Assembly: GCA_006538405.1 (NCBI GenBank)
Contig: BJKQ01000001.1
Coordinates: 806,001-870,000 of the forward strand
Direction of reading: 5' to 3'
DNA length: 64,000 nt
DNA from: Hansfordia pulvinata
Taxonomy: Eukaryota; Ascomycota; Sordariomycetes; Xylariales
The notes under the pieces were generated by a model that was given only the letters and a program-made list of their open reading frames with translations, was not told where the DNA came from and searched no databases. Positions 37,452 to 48,409 of this stretch are shown piece by piece. How positions within the stretch are numbered: position 1 is the stretch's first letter; the number at the start of each line of letters is the position of its first letter. The translations under genes and the position numbers were made by a program.

Positions 37452-39919
37452 ATGGGCTGCTTTCTGGCAGTCGGCTTCATCCTGGCGTCTGCTGCCGTCC
37501 TTCTTCACGGCCTCCATCTTCTCACAATGACGACGAGCCGACCTGGGCGTCTCGCCGTCGCTCACGGCAAGCTGAACACTCCGCATGCGCTTCACGGCAC
37601 CGTCGCCACAACGGTTGTCCCTCTGCCCTTGGGGTCTTTCTACACTACCACCAGTCCTCAGGTAAGTGGCAACTTCCAAGCAGCTTGGCATGATGCCTCT
37701 AGCGTACACAGTAGAAGCAGCTGCGTGGTAGATTCTGATATGATCGACCGCACCACCCATCAGTTCCCTGTTCGATTCGGCTTCTCAGAGCCCATCCAGC
37801 CCGCCACTCTGATATCCCTTGAAACGACCCCCGCCGCCTCCCATATCCTCAGCACCTTTGAGAGGTTCCGGAGCACTGATGACGTTTTCGACGATAACTT
37901 CCTCAACCTTGTCATTCTCGCCTCACGCGATCGAAGCCTCTGCAAGGTTGACGAGAGTACCATGGTCTCTCTTCGCTCCGTTGGGGTGCGTGAAGTTGCA
38001 TTCTTGACCCCTGCGGCCATCGATGTGGCTCTTCCCGTCGATGGTCCGTATTTCGTCTCCCCACTTGGGCTGTCGCGCGTCTGGAAGCTGTTTCCAGACA
38101 CATATGGTGCTTTCGTGGCATCAACTATTCAGGTCAATGATCACCAGTAAGGCATCTCCCTTCTGCGTTGAATACCTCGTGGCCTTTTTCCGTGAACCAG
38201 CCGCTGAGTTGTCACATTCATCAGTCTCACTGCCGTGAATGCTTCGATTCCCGACTCCCCGTCGCGCGTGGCCATCGCTGTTCCTTCCCGGCTATACTAT
38301 CCACCCCGCGCCGACAAGCCTCTCAACGGCCTTCGTGTTGGCATCAAAGACAATATCGATGTCGCAGGCATTACGACGTACGCTTCCTCAAGAGCTTTTG
38401 GTGAGCTATACGGCAAAGCATCCGAGTCAGCTCCGGCTGTCCGCACGCTTCTCGATCTCGGTGCTGTCATCGTGGGGAAAACAGTCATGAGCCAGTTTGC
38501 CGACGCCGAAGACCAGACTGCCGACTTTGTCGAATTCCACGCACCATGGAATCCTCGCGGGGATGGAAACCGGTCCCCCGGCGGCAGTAGCTTTGGCTCG
38601 GGCGCAGCAGCAGGAGCGTATGACTGGATTGATTTCACAGTCGGCACTGATAGTAGGTTCTCACTTTTACTCTCTCACAAGGTACGCAACTAAATCGTCG
38701 GCAGCTGGGGGGAGCGTTCGTCAGCCTGCCGCTCACCAGTCAGTGTTTGGGTTCCGCCCGTCGCGCGGCAAGGCCAGCGTCGAGGGCACCGTGGTCATCC
38801 ACAGGTAATCAAGGCCCATACTCTCGTTACATCACCCTTAAATCTAACGTTTGTACAGAGATCTCGATGCCATTGGTGTTCTTTCAAAAGATCTAGCAGT
38901 GCTTCAACTGGTCTCTGGCAACCTCTTTCCCCCGCCACCAATTCGTCCTGTGCCACACGCTGCCAGCTTATCCGACCTGACGCTGATATACCCCAGTCAT
39001 CTTTTCCCTTGTGAATCTGACCACGCTCAAGAGCTTTATGATAAGGTCATTACCAGTCTAGAAGATACCCTGGGAGTAAAAAGGACGGTGATCAACTTTT
39101 ATGACCAATGGAAACGGACCCAGCCGCACACTGATCAACCATTCGATGTATATTTTGAATCTGTCAGTACCTTTTCAAACTTGTCTATACGACACTGCTG
39201 ATAAGAATACCTAGATTCTTCATGATTATGTTGTCTGGGGCCAATACACTGGAAGGGCGTCATTCCGCGAAGAGTACCAGGAGAAATTCGGAAGGAAGCC
39301 CTACGTCAACCCTCTGACACAGTTGCGTTGGAAGTTGGGCGCAGACATGACTGCAGAACACTTTCAACATGTTCAGAGACTTCGAGCAGAGTTCCAGTCG
39401 TTCATCGAGACGATTTTCGGCGGCAGTTCTTTGATGCTGACACCGTTCCTCTTTGGCGAACCCGATGCCCGAGACATTTACCGTCCTAAGTGTGACACCG
39501 CAGTTCCCAGGCAGCGTACGTACTACGAGGACTTACATGATTACATAGTCCCTCATCACGAGACAAGGCCGAACTCGCCTGGGGCCTGCGCCCCGCCTTT
39601 CAGAGCCCTTTTGCCGGGCAGCCAGAAATCGTTTTTCCTGGTAAGACGCTATACTATGCCAGAATCACATACACTACTGACAGTATAGTAGTGGGCCAGA
39701 TGTCTGTTTCATCGGACATCAGCGGCAGGGAGGAGGAATACGGTGTCATTGCCTCAATTATCGGTTCCAAAGGTCAATAACCACACTGTGAGACCCTTGA
39801 GTCCAAGCTGACCCCCGATAGACCTGGATACGGTGGTCATTGATGCTGCGCATCGTGCCCTGTCCAAGATGGGGCTGCCCCAGAGGGTCGCAACGGGGCG
39901 GAGCCCCTACAGCTCCTAA
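37452..39919 (+). CDS. Amidase-signature enzyme with N-terminal secretion signal
   Basis: Eight exons in my model: 37452-38146, 38225-38652, 38705-38804, 38859-39162, 39215-39515, 39563-39640, 39692-39772 and 39822-39919, total 694 residues. The amidase Ser-cisSer-Lys triad is present: Lys in GIKDNID (near 272), cis-Ser in SPGGSSFGSG (near 350) and nucleophile Ser in TDTGGSVRQP (near 377), the last created by splicing exons 2 and 3. Further family text is PAFQSPFAGQPEIVFPVGQM and SGREEEYGV near the C-terminus. The N-terminus is hydrophobic (FLAVGFILASAAVLLHGLHLL), so the protein is probably secreted or vacuolar, with a variable N-terminal domain of about 250 residues before the catalytic core. 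It should hydrolyse an amide; the substrate is unknown. A frame-neutral 102-bp intron (37662-37763, donor GTAAGT) may also be removed. The fifth intron (47 bp, acceptor CGAG) is the weakest junction. Confidence 0.85.
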
Positions 39920-40822
39920 GGCGTGAGAAGATTCCCTTGGCCGCGAGGTACGGTGCGGAACCGGAGATATGATGCATTGTCCGGCTTCACGGTGAAGAGC
40001 GGCCGGGAACAGAGCCCTCGGCTGTCAATTTCCAAGACTGCAATTCAATTTCAATAGAACCAAGTCCTCTTGAGACTCGAATATTCGCTACCCCAGACGA
40101 CCATCCACCACGAACCCGATTCCTGTCTGGTTTTGAGAGATGAAAGGCAACGCACTCAGTACAAATGGATGGTGAACCTGTGAGAATGATCAATGTGCAG
40201 GATTCGCTTGGAGGGACGTTGGCGGTGCTTTTGCCAAGAGGGCTCAACGATCAGTCCGCGGGCTAGGCCCTCCGAGACCCTTGAGTCTTGGCCAATGCCA
40301 CAAAAGCTTCGCCAATGGCTGGGCGATTGATTCTCCACGACGATGAGCTCGCCAAGGCTTGGCCCGGCCCAGTCATCTCTCCGTAGACGTTCCTCTCTAC
40401 GCTTGGCAATGCGCCTCTTGGAAGTCTCCAACTGCCGAGGAGCAGACGAGGATCTCCCCTGCCAAGCCGGTTCCGTGCGGCTGCCAGAGAGAGTGGCGGC
40501 CCATCAGACAGCAAATGCGGGTATTTACAGCCACTGAATGATGACTAACTCGCAGTCTCTGCATCTTTCCCAGACACACTCATGGTTCACCAGTCAAATC
40601 CTCCACTACGAATACCACTGAAAACAAAACGATATAAGCGAGCTTGGCGTAGACACTCGAGGATCCACGGAACATAGAGGTGAGTGCACTGATTACAAAT
40701 AGTAGAAGCCATTTGTCTCTCTTTCGACGTTTTGTAGCATTATCCATACAAAGTTTATACGCATAATTAACAATGATATTAAAATTCAATCTTCTATAGC
40801 TCAGCAACAAAGGAAATCTTTT
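39920..40822. other. Intergenic stretch, about 0.9 kb
   Basis: This is the shared 3' flank of the amidase and the minus-strand orphan gene. Several overlapping minus-strand frames between 39987 and 40579 look somewhat coding-like but do not join by splice sites. The last 150 bases are AT-rich, as expected for 3' untranslated sequence. Confidence 0.5.
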
Positions 40823-42916
40823 TCAGCACGCCTTGGGCTCCACCATTCGTATACTCTCAGCGTACTCCATCGCGTCAACCAAGTTTCCTCTTCTGTCATA
40901 CGTGGGGAAGAACTCGTGAAGCATGGTGAGCGTAGCCTGCTCTCTCTTGCCCAGGTTGGAAACGCCGGCCATGCGCTTCTTGACGCCGCCCTTGTTGCTC
41001 TTGGGCCATGAGAAGGCGACCAGGTCGGTGAGTAGCTCCTGGGTGGTGCCGGCTGTCACGACGGCCATGGGCCGGCCCAGGTTGATGTCCTCGTTTTCGG
41101 CCTTTTCCTTGAGAATGCTGGTGATCTTCTCCTTGTGGGTGTGGTACGTGAGCGAGCCGCCCTCCTTGCAGTCCTCGCAATCCTGGACCACGAAGCGGCC
41201 GCGGACCACGTCGCGCCCGGCCCAAGAGGCGGTCACGGCGTGGAACTTGATGGTGACGTCTTTTTCGCCGTACGCCTTGAGCGAGCCGTCCTCGAGCTCC
41301 TTGTCAACCCACTCCTGGATCTCCTTCTCCACCTCGCCCTCCGTCGCGTTCATGTCGGCGATGGCGTGGATCAGGTTTTTCAGGCCCTGGTACGCAAAGT
41401 GCGCGGCGAAGGCTAGCTGAAGGGCGAAGATGGACCAGTCGACCACCGAGCCGTTCTTGAAGCCAGTAACGGCCCAGATGAGGAACAGGAAGCCCATGAC
41501 CAGGTTGGGGGTGGCATCGGCGATAATGGGAGCCATCAAGCCCTTGGTGCTCGCCGCCTTGCTGATTTTGTCCATGGTGGCCTTCTTGGCAAAGTGCACG
41601 CCGGGAACAATCTTCTTTCCCTGGGTGGCCAGGAGCTTCTGCGTCTCCTCCTTGAACTCCTTCTGCTGCTTCTCGATCCAGTCGACCTTGGTCATCCTCG
41701 AGATGGCGGCGAAGGCCTCGCTGCATTTGTCCGTGTCGGCGAGGACGGCGTCCGTCAGGCCGCGCTGCTCGAATATCTCGGCCAGCTCGTCGTTGATGTT
41801 GTAGCAGCGCTCAAACATTTCCGCGGTCAGGGCCATGCGGCCCCTCTCCGTCTTCTCCGCGACCTGGATGCCCATCGAGCTGGCAAAGAAGCGAACGATC
41901 ATCATGACCAGCCACGTGAGCTGCTGGAAGGGCCAGGCCATCCCGTGGCCGACGATCTTGATCATCGTGGTCCACTTGCCGTCGGGCGTCGAGAAGAACG
42001 AGGATGCCGCGAGGATCACGAGCAGGCCCTGGATCACGTTGACGCCACCAAAGCTGAAGTGCAGAGCGCTGGCCACGCCGTACTTGCCGACGGTCGCGAG
42101 CCCGTCGAGGGTGTAGCCCTCGATGGAGCCCCACAGCAGGCCCACCATGACCCAGACCTGAGCGGTCGAGGCGCTGAGGTCGAGCAGGGGGAACCCTGTC
42201 TTCCTCCAGTGCAGCTCGTCCGTGTGGCTCCAGCCGGGCGAGGTGGCCGCCGCGATCGCCATCGCGAGGACTCCGGCGATGGGCGGGAGGGCCGACTGGG
42301 CGTCGACGGTGCCGACGCCGTCGTCCGAGTACTTCTTGGCCATGAGGCCCTCGCCGAAGAAGGAGAAGGCGGCGAGGATCAGCTGCGGGTAGTCCAGGCT
42401 CTGCAGGAACCTCGTGATGTACTTGTAGAACCCCTGGCGCTTGTCCGGGTTCATGTTCCAGAAGGCCACAAAGTCGATGATCTGCTGGAAGGGCGGCAGG
42501 GCCTCGGCCAGCAGGCTCCCCGTGCTCTTGGCCGCGTTCCAGACCTTCATCCGGGTCCGGACGGCTGGGTTCAGACTATCCTTCTTGTACTGACACGTCA
42601 AGGAGCTGGGCTCGCCGGAGCCGGTCTCGGGGTCACCCCCCCGCCGCCAGCCGGCAAAGCTCTGGGACCGGGCCAGGAGGGGCTCCAGAGAGCGCGGGGA
42701 GGACCCGGCCGCCTCGGGGTGCGCAAGCTGCAGTGCGCGCGTGGTCGGCGTTTGCCAGGCGGCGGGGCTCGGAGCCTCCGGGGCCGGGCTTGCTGCGTCG
42801 GCCCGCCTGGACGGCGAGGAGGCCAGCGCCAGCCATGGCGAGAAGAGTGTGACGGCGAGTAATATGATTCGCAAAGCATCGCTCATGGGCGAGCTGCGTT
42901 TAGAGAAATTCATCAT
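40823..42916 (-). CDS. Orphan protein with signal sequence and several membrane spans
   Basis: A single exon of about 697 codons from the ATG at 42916; a second in-frame ATG at 42886 starts right before the hydrophobic signal (DALRIILLAVTLFSPWLALA) and may be the real start. After a Pro/Ala-rich region of about 100 residues there are five to six hydrophobic segments, for example PPIAGVLAMAIAAAT, AQVWVMVGLLWGSIEG, GLLVILAASSFF, QQLTWLVMMIVRFFASS and LVMGFLFLIWAVTGF. A Lys/Glu-rich helical segment follows the fourth, and a soluble C-terminal domain of about 170 residues contains a VVQDCEDCKEGG motif. I recognise no family or catalytic motif. It is long, intronless and free of frame breaks, so it is very likely a real gene of the secretory pathway or a membrane. 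Confidence 0.82.
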   Translation of the reverse strand: MMNFSKRSSPMSDALRIILLAVTLFSPWLALASSPSRRADAASPAPEAPSPAAWQTPTTRALQLAHPEAAGSSPRSLEPLLARSQSFAGWRRGGDPETGSGEPSSLTCQYKKDSLNPAVRTRMKVWNAAKSTGSLLAEALPPFQQIIDFVAFWNMNPDKRQGFYKYITRFLQSLDYPQLILAAFSFFGEGLMAKKYSDDGVGTVDAQSALPPIAGVLAMAIAAATSPGWSHTDELHWRKTGFPLLDLSASTAQVWVMVGLLWGSIEGYTLDGLATVGKYGVASALHFSFGGVNVIQGLLVILAASSFFSTPDGKWTTMIKIVGHGMAWPFQQLTWLVMMIVRFFASSMGIQVAEKTERGRMALTAEMFERCYNINDELAEIFEQRGLTDAVLADTDKCSEAFAAISRMTKVDWIEKQQKEFKEETQKLLATQGKKIVPGVHFAKKATMDKISKAASTKGLMAPIIADATPNLVMGFLFLIWAVTGFKNGSVVDWSIFALQLAFAAHFAYQGLKNLIHAIADMNATEGEVEKEIQEWVDKELEDGSLKAYGEKDVTIKFHAVTASWAGRDVVRGRFVVQDCEDCKEGGSLTYHTHKEKITSILKEKAENEDINLGRPMAVVTAGTTQELLTDLVAFSWPKSNKGGVKKRMAGVSNLGKREQATLTMLHEFFPTYDRRGNLVDAMEYAESIRMVEPKAC

Positions 42917-43162
42917 GGAGTCGTTTCTGTGGCTCCTTTCTGGTGTGCTTTTTTCTTTTCCCTCTCTCCTCTCTTTCTTGAAGGGAAAGTATCTTGTTGT
43001 TGTATCTTGAGCCTTCACTCTTGACTTTGGAGAAGTGAGGTGAGGCGGGGGAGGTACCGAAAAGAAAAGGCACCAGTAAAGGGAGAGGATACCTAGGAGG
43101 TAGAGTAAAGAGCCTGAGAGATAGAGTTCAGAACTTTCAACGCTACTTGGACGAGTTGATGA

Positions 43163-43168
43163 TTTATA
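43163..43168 (-). promoter_or_regulatory. Possible TATA box of the orphan membrane-protein gene
   Basis: The minus strand reads TATAAA here, about 250 bases upstream of the ATG at 42916. It is a plausible core promoter element; a chance match cannot be excluded. Confidence 0.35.
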
Positions 43169-43208
43169 GAAACTCGCTCATGTGTTTTTCTTACTTTTCT
43201 TGCCACGC

Positions 43209-43268
43209 CCACGGTGACTCTCCTCGGTCACCCCGCGCTCACGGTGACTCTCATCGGGCACTCCGGGC
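43209..43268. repeat. Two-copy direct repeat, about 30 bp unit
   Basis: Two adjacent copies that begin CACGGTGACTCTC and diverge towards their ends (TCGGTCACCCCG against TCGGGCACTCCG). Confidence 0.75.
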
Positions 43269-43645
43269 GTAGTTCTCCATGAGGTTGGCACCAGTGGGAG
43301 ATGTCGGGCGAGGTGGCAGCGCCACTCCAAGCCTTGAGGAGCGAGATGGGCTTACTGCACACAGATAGAGTCACGCTGTGGGGGATCCCTGGGTTTCGAG
43401 GTGCTTTTTTTGGGAGTCGAGAGGCAAAATATCGCGACCAAGCCTCACCACCACCTCCAAGGGCCTGAGAGGGGGGGCGTTGGCGATGTGATACGAGTGA
43501 TGCTTCGCGTTAGAGGGAGGCGGCGACGCCTTATCTTAGCCCTAGGGGGCGTGGGGATGGATGTTCGGTGCTCAGGCATCGCGCGCTGCGCCGCGGTGGA
43601 AGTTGTGGTATGTAGTGGCGAGCTCTGTGGGGCCAATCTATTCAG

Positions 43646-43766
43646 CTTCCGTGATCCAGCGGACTGGCTGACATGAAAGGCCCCTGCTTCCATGATCCAT
43701 GGAACTGGCTGACCTCAGCCCTTTCTTCCACGATCCATCGGACTGGCCAACCTGAAAGGGCCCTTG
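43646..43766. repeat. Three-copy imperfect tandem repeat, about 41 bp unit
   Basis: Copies start at 43646, 43687 and 43725. Each begins CTTCC-N-TGATCCA or CTTCCACGATCCA, continues with (G)GACTGGC or GAACTGGC, and ends in a GAAAGG-CCC-type tail; the middle copy ends differently (CAGCCCTTT). The copies differ by substitutions and small indels, so the array is not recent. Confidence 0.8.
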
Positions 43767-43932
43767 CAGCCGTAGCGGGACCGAGCGGCCGGCATTAATG
43801 GACGTGGCGAGAGGGACTAATATCAACGCGGCGGAGCCCATCGACAGGGAAGAACATTGTGAGACAAATTGCAGGCGTAGAGAAAAAGTAATCCCGCTAA
43901 CGGTTAGTTTGCTAACATCTACTCGTACCTAC

Positions 43933-44880
43933 CTACGCCCTTTCAGTGGCATGACCTGTGCTTGGTGACGAACGTTGTCCAAGCCCTACGAGTAAACCTG
44001 GTGGCCTGGGGCAAAAAAGATTTAAGAGGATTTTGGGGCGCTTAGATTTGGTGACCGGGGGGGGGGGGAGGGCGGACCATCCATCCTCTTTTCGATATCC
44101 GCCAGCAAAAAGCTCAGCCTCCTTGGGAGGTATGTCAGCACCAAGACATTTCATGAACTTCGGGAGCTCGCTCGGGTAAACACCTCCACTCGAAGAGGAA
44201 GAAAGCGATTCAGAGGTAGACAGTAGCACTGTAGCCAGGACACCGGATGACCTCGTGTTGCAACGTCGAGTCGTCGACTCTCGAGGCATCCACCTCGCGC
44301 TTCTGATGCGCGAATCTCTCTTTGCTCGCCTTCCCACCCTCGGCGGCCATTGTTTAGTGAATAAACTTAGTCTTTCTTCATCTCGCCCCCCGACGGTAAG
44401 CTATAGCTAATAATAAGTGACCCTTTTTCCGACGAAGCGAAGAAGGACGACAACATGTGTCCGAACCCGCCACCAAAACGGGCCCGGTTTGGCCTGGCCG
44501 GGCCACCGGGAGAAAACCCGCACAATCGCATTGCCAGCCAGAATTGAGGCTGAATGGGGATCGTTAGTGGGTGATCATTTATTAGCCTGGGCCCTGGGGC
44601 GGTCACTCATAGCGCAGGACCCAGAGCCTTTTGCCCCTGGTGTTCCCAATTCCCCAAGGTTTAGTTCCTTTTCGGCTGGCGTCTCGGGTTGTGGCACTCC
44701 CAGCTCATAAGCCAGGCCTAATGCCGATCCCAAGATAAGAATATAATCCCGGACCACGAGTATCATAAGCAAGGAGGCCCAGTCTTTCCCCAACTCGCGC
44801 AACGGGGCGAACTTGGGGACCAACAATGGCAAAGCCTCGCTAAAGTCCCGACGCAAAAGTGCTTCGATGAGGTGGGTATG
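43933..44880 (-). pseudogene. Possible relic: interrupted coding-like frames
   Basis: Reading the minus strand downwards from 44880, one frame gives LIEALLRRDFSEALPLLVPK followed by a hydrophobic LLMILVVRDYILILGSALGL segment and stops at 44575. Two other frames continue to 44367. A new ATG at 44350 opens 46 codons, and a shifted frame continues with LPKFMKCLGADIPPKEAELF before a G12 run. These segments look more protein-like than the surroundings but cannot be joined with proper splice sites. I do not recognise the source; a decayed gene or transposon fragment is possible. Confidence 0.3.
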
Positions 44881-46941
44881 ATCACGTATATGTATCTATC
44901 CCTTATCCCCCACACGGTTGCCACTCCAAGTCCGCCAGGGTCGTCAACGTACATATGATCCATGTACCATGTAGTACGCGATGTATGTGGGCAGCACGTG
45001 GGCGGCCAGGGTGCCTACCGTAAGGTAAGTGGCTACGTACGAGTACGCTGACAAGCCATATGTAGGTAGTGAGCGAATCGAAAACTTTTCTCTTTATTTC
45101 TTTTCTTTCCTCCTCCTCGCCTCTCCTCCTCCTCCCCCACTTCTTCTTTATCTTTTCCCTTCTTCTCTTCCCTCCTCCTAGAGACCCTTGACATGGCCTT
45201 TGTGGCGTGCGCGGGCAGGTACGAGTAATGGGCGATCTAACTTTGGTGCTTGGTTATTATGAATTGCGTACTACCTGGTAGCTAAAGCTTACGAGACAGC
45301 TACTATAATGTAGGTACCTCTGATTAGCGCATGGCCAAAATCCATCCTACGGGATGGATCGGGGAGAGACTAACCATTTATCGTGCCTGGCACCTGCCTC
45401 AGGCACAGGAACATGCTTACCTACCCCCTGACACCTGATGTCCCTGGGGCTACCTACATGTAGTGCCAGGTACCTACCTAAGGTACAGAGGTACTTTAGG
45501 CTTGTCGGAGTCCGGACTTCGGAATTATTCATTGGTTTGGTTGGAGCCTTTGTCACCCGTCCGAGCCTCCGAGGGACTCGAGTCGACACCCGGGCAGTAT
45601 CAGGCCTCGTTGTCGGGTGGCGGGCTAACACCGAGCCCGACCAGGGCAGCAGGCGGTGGCGGATGGTCCCAACTTGAGTTCCAAGTGGAACAAGCATCAC
45701 GCACCATCGCGGATGCCGCCGCCGCGGCCGCCACGGCCGCCAGTCCGCGGGATTGTGGCCATATATGGTATACTGGTACGTGATATGGCCGCCAGGTCTG
45801 CATAGGTACTTGCAAGTTGTCACCAAGTACAAGTACCGGCCATGACCATAATATAAAGACAGAAATACGCGGCAGTCGTGTTCTAGTAAACCGTCGCCAG
45901 ATTACCTTTTTCTGCGCTTTGCAATCTGTCACGATACTCGTAGGCTGTAGCCCAGGCCCCAAGGCGGCTGAGACTCATCGTTATGTTACGTAGACTTTGC
46001 TCCGTCCCGCCGGCCTCGGCAGACTCGAGAGGTTTGCACCGGATGGATGAGGCACGATTGCCCCCCTATGTACCAACCCAATGAGTGGTTTCCTACGAGT
46101 GGGTAGGAATGGGACTGGCTCAAACCTCCGGGCGGCTCGAGGCTCGGGTGGCAGTGGCACTGGCACTATACGAGCGTCGAGTAGTACCCAACCGGGCTAA
46201 CGCGTCTGCTTAGCAACAGGCTACAACCATCATGTCAGGTGGCACGAATCCTGACGAGCATCCAGACCGACCCCTTGAGAAGTTGAGCCTCGAAAGGATG
46301 ATACTGATGAGGTACGGACGGAAAGGCACATCCCGAGGTACTATATAGGTTCCAACTTCCTACCTTACCTACCGTAGCCTCCAGGCATGCCGTAGCCTCT
46401 ACCTGCCTAGGTAGGCACTACATGTACCTCGGGTTTGATTCCCATTTCTCGCCACATGCCGACTACGCGTATTCTATGTGCCTCAGGTACCGACTGAGTC
46501 CTGACCTACATACTAAGTAACTAACCTAGCGTTTAGCGTCGAACCCCCCTACGGACCCGATTCTCGCGAGTCGTAACACTGAGCCCCCTTCGCCCCCGCC
46601 CCCCAAGACCGCATAATCCTCCGCGAAAGAACGAACCACGGCAACATGACGCCTCTGGCGTTGCTTTGGATCAATTTCTTCTATGCTTCTTCGGACTCGC
46701 TTTGCGAAGGAGGGAAAAGGGTCGAGTTGGGGAGCTGGGGACTCGGGAGTTTGGGAACGGCAAATACGTGCTCTTCTTCTTTTTCTCCTCGATTTTCGCC
46801 CTACTTACCATGCGTCCCCCGGAATAACCAAACTCGCCTTGCATTGCTCGAGACGAAGATTGGAGAGTAGAAGGTTGGTAAAAAAAAAAAACAAGATCAA
46901 CAAAAGAGGGGAAAAAAAGTAGGGGTTCACTCGACCTCGCC

Positions 46942-48358
46942 ATGTTCCCGCCGAACCCTGCCATCAGGGTGTTTCTCCTTACTGTCCTCAGCCTCATACC
47001 GCTGGCACACTCACGTGTTGATTCAGGGCTCCTCCTCGACAACCCAGATCTCCCGCCATACCGCGGTTACGTCCCGCTGAGGGTGCCCGGGTTTCCGGGC
47101 TGGTTCATACAGAGGTATCCTAACGAGCAGAAGGGCGCGTTCACGGAAGACGCCATGCCGATTCGCAAGTACTTGCACGACGAAAGCACGGAAAGTTGGC
47201 AGTTCTGGGACGCGGTGGAAGTAGGGGAGGGAGAAGGCGACGACGTGAGGATAGGTGAGCCCAATTCACTTCCCCTAGGTTAATTACTCAGACCTGGCAA
47301 GTCAGTCTCCAAGTCATTGCTTATTGACCCCAGCTTGCCCGCCCTGTCAGATCTGGAAATCATGATGAGCAACGAGCTGGTCCAGGTCACGCTCCCCCTC
47401 CCTGACATCTTCGCCGAGGCGAAAACCGCCTCGTCCTGGATGGAGTGGTTGTCCGGGTCCCCAAAACACCAAGCCAAGTCACAAGGGCTCGATTTCCCTA
47501 AATGTAAGTAAACTGTAACTGTTCGACGGGTGCTTCATCGTTTATGACCGGCTTGTCGAGAACGCTTCCTCATCTTCCCAAGTTCCCCCCCCTCTCTGTC
47601 TGTGTGTGTCTCTCTCTCTTTCTCTCTCTTTTCTTGCCCGCTCTCTTGAGCATCGGCGACCTGGATGCCTCAGGTTGGGGAGGGACCCCAGACTCCAGAG
47701 TCCATGGCTCTCAGCTATCTACAACTAGGCTCCAAGGCTGCCAAGCAGACATGTCGTCGGCATGCCGTCTTGGCAGGCACCCACCGCGCAAGCCAAGGCG
47801 TCGATCCAGGATGCCCCAAAAAGCTTCATGGGTGGAGACGCTCCACGCAGAGATGACTTGGCTGCTCGCACGCACCGCCTCGCACCGCCTCGCCGTCAGA
47901 TGGGATCCAGGGTGGTCCGCCACGCTTCTTCATTCATTCATTCATTCATTCCACGCCTCCTCGAGACATATTGCTCTCTTCCAATCTTCCACTAACATCC
48001 CCCCCTCACCCCCTTTTCCCCAGTCATCCGAGCCTTCTACCGAAAGGCGCTGCCGACCACGGAAACACCGCGCATGCTCCGCGCCGACGCCGGCAAGGCG
48101 GCCAAGGGAACGCGCCAGGCCGTGAACAACGCGCTGGCGGCTCTGGGCCACAGGCTCGGCAGCGGCGGCGGCGAGGAGGTAAGCGTCGAGATCGAGGCGG
48201 GTGCGGCGGCGGGCTGGCCCGAGCTGGCCGTGGAATCAAACGAGTTCTACCGGCTGGCCAGGGGCATGGAACAGGAAGGCTTCGGCAGGCTGGCTCATGT
48301 CTACGTCTACAGAGGGGCCAAATACTCCAACTACGACATGATTGCAGCGTTTCGTTGA
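46942..48358 (+). CDS. Hypothetical secreted protein, 266 residues
   Basis: Three exons: 46942-47254, 47351-47503 and 48024-48358. Joins keep frame (DDVRI-DLEIMMSNEL and DFPK-FIRAFYRKAL). The ATG at 46942 starts a signal peptide (IRVFLLTVLSLIPLAHSRV). The first exon carries PYRGYVPLRVPGFPGWFIQR; the last is rich in Ala and Gly and ends EGFGRLAHVYVYRGAKYSNY plus a short tail. I know no family that matches. The second intron is 520 bp, much longer than all others here, and holds a TCTC tract and TTCATTCA repeats; a missed exon inside it is possible. The gene is followed by a GA dinucleotide repeat only a few bases after the stop. Confidence 0.68.
47930..47952. repeat. TTCA tetranucleotide repeat in an intron
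   Basis: About five and a half ATTC/TTCA units inside the 520-bp intron of the secreted-protein gene. Confidence 0.9.
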
Positions 48359-48362
48359 CAGC

Positions 48363-48365
<3 letters not shown>

Positions 48366-48406
<41 letters not shown>
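48366..48406. repeat. GA dinucleotide microsatellite
   Basis: About 20 AG units directly downstream of the stop codon at 48358. Confidence 0.95.

Positions 48407-48409
<3 letters not shown>

Larger units (their letters stand above)
42917..46941. other. Gene-free stretch with repeats and a broken coding-like block
   Basis: No intact gene. It contains two-copy (43209-43268) and three-copy (43646-43766) direct repeats, a G12 run (44057-44068) and a block at 43930-44880 whose minus-strand frames look coding-like but are interrupted (listed separately). A C/T-rich tract lies at 45085-45180. TACGAGTA-type octamers are at 43920, 43987, 45040, 45220 and 45935. TACCTACC/GGTAGG strings are dense at 45270-45500 and 46360-46500. 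Confidence 0.55.

Noticed and set aside
18235..39919. A secondary-metabolite or quinate gene cluster
   Set aside because: Regulators, an exporter and an amidase are present, but no synthase, oxidoreductase set or quinate catabolic enzyme; clustering would be speculation.
39987..40514. Several overlapping minus-strand frames with basic segments
   Set aside because: They cannot be joined by splice sites and lie in the expected 3' flank of two convergent genes.
41594..42862. 422-codon plus-strand frame opposite the orphan membrane protein
   Set aside because: Codon-complement shadow; its text is Gly/Arg/Asp-rich with no domain, whereas the minus strand shows a signal peptide and membrane spans.
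46425..46450. GGTTTGATTCCC, similar to a tRNA B box
   Set aside because: No A box or cloverleaf pairing could be placed around it.
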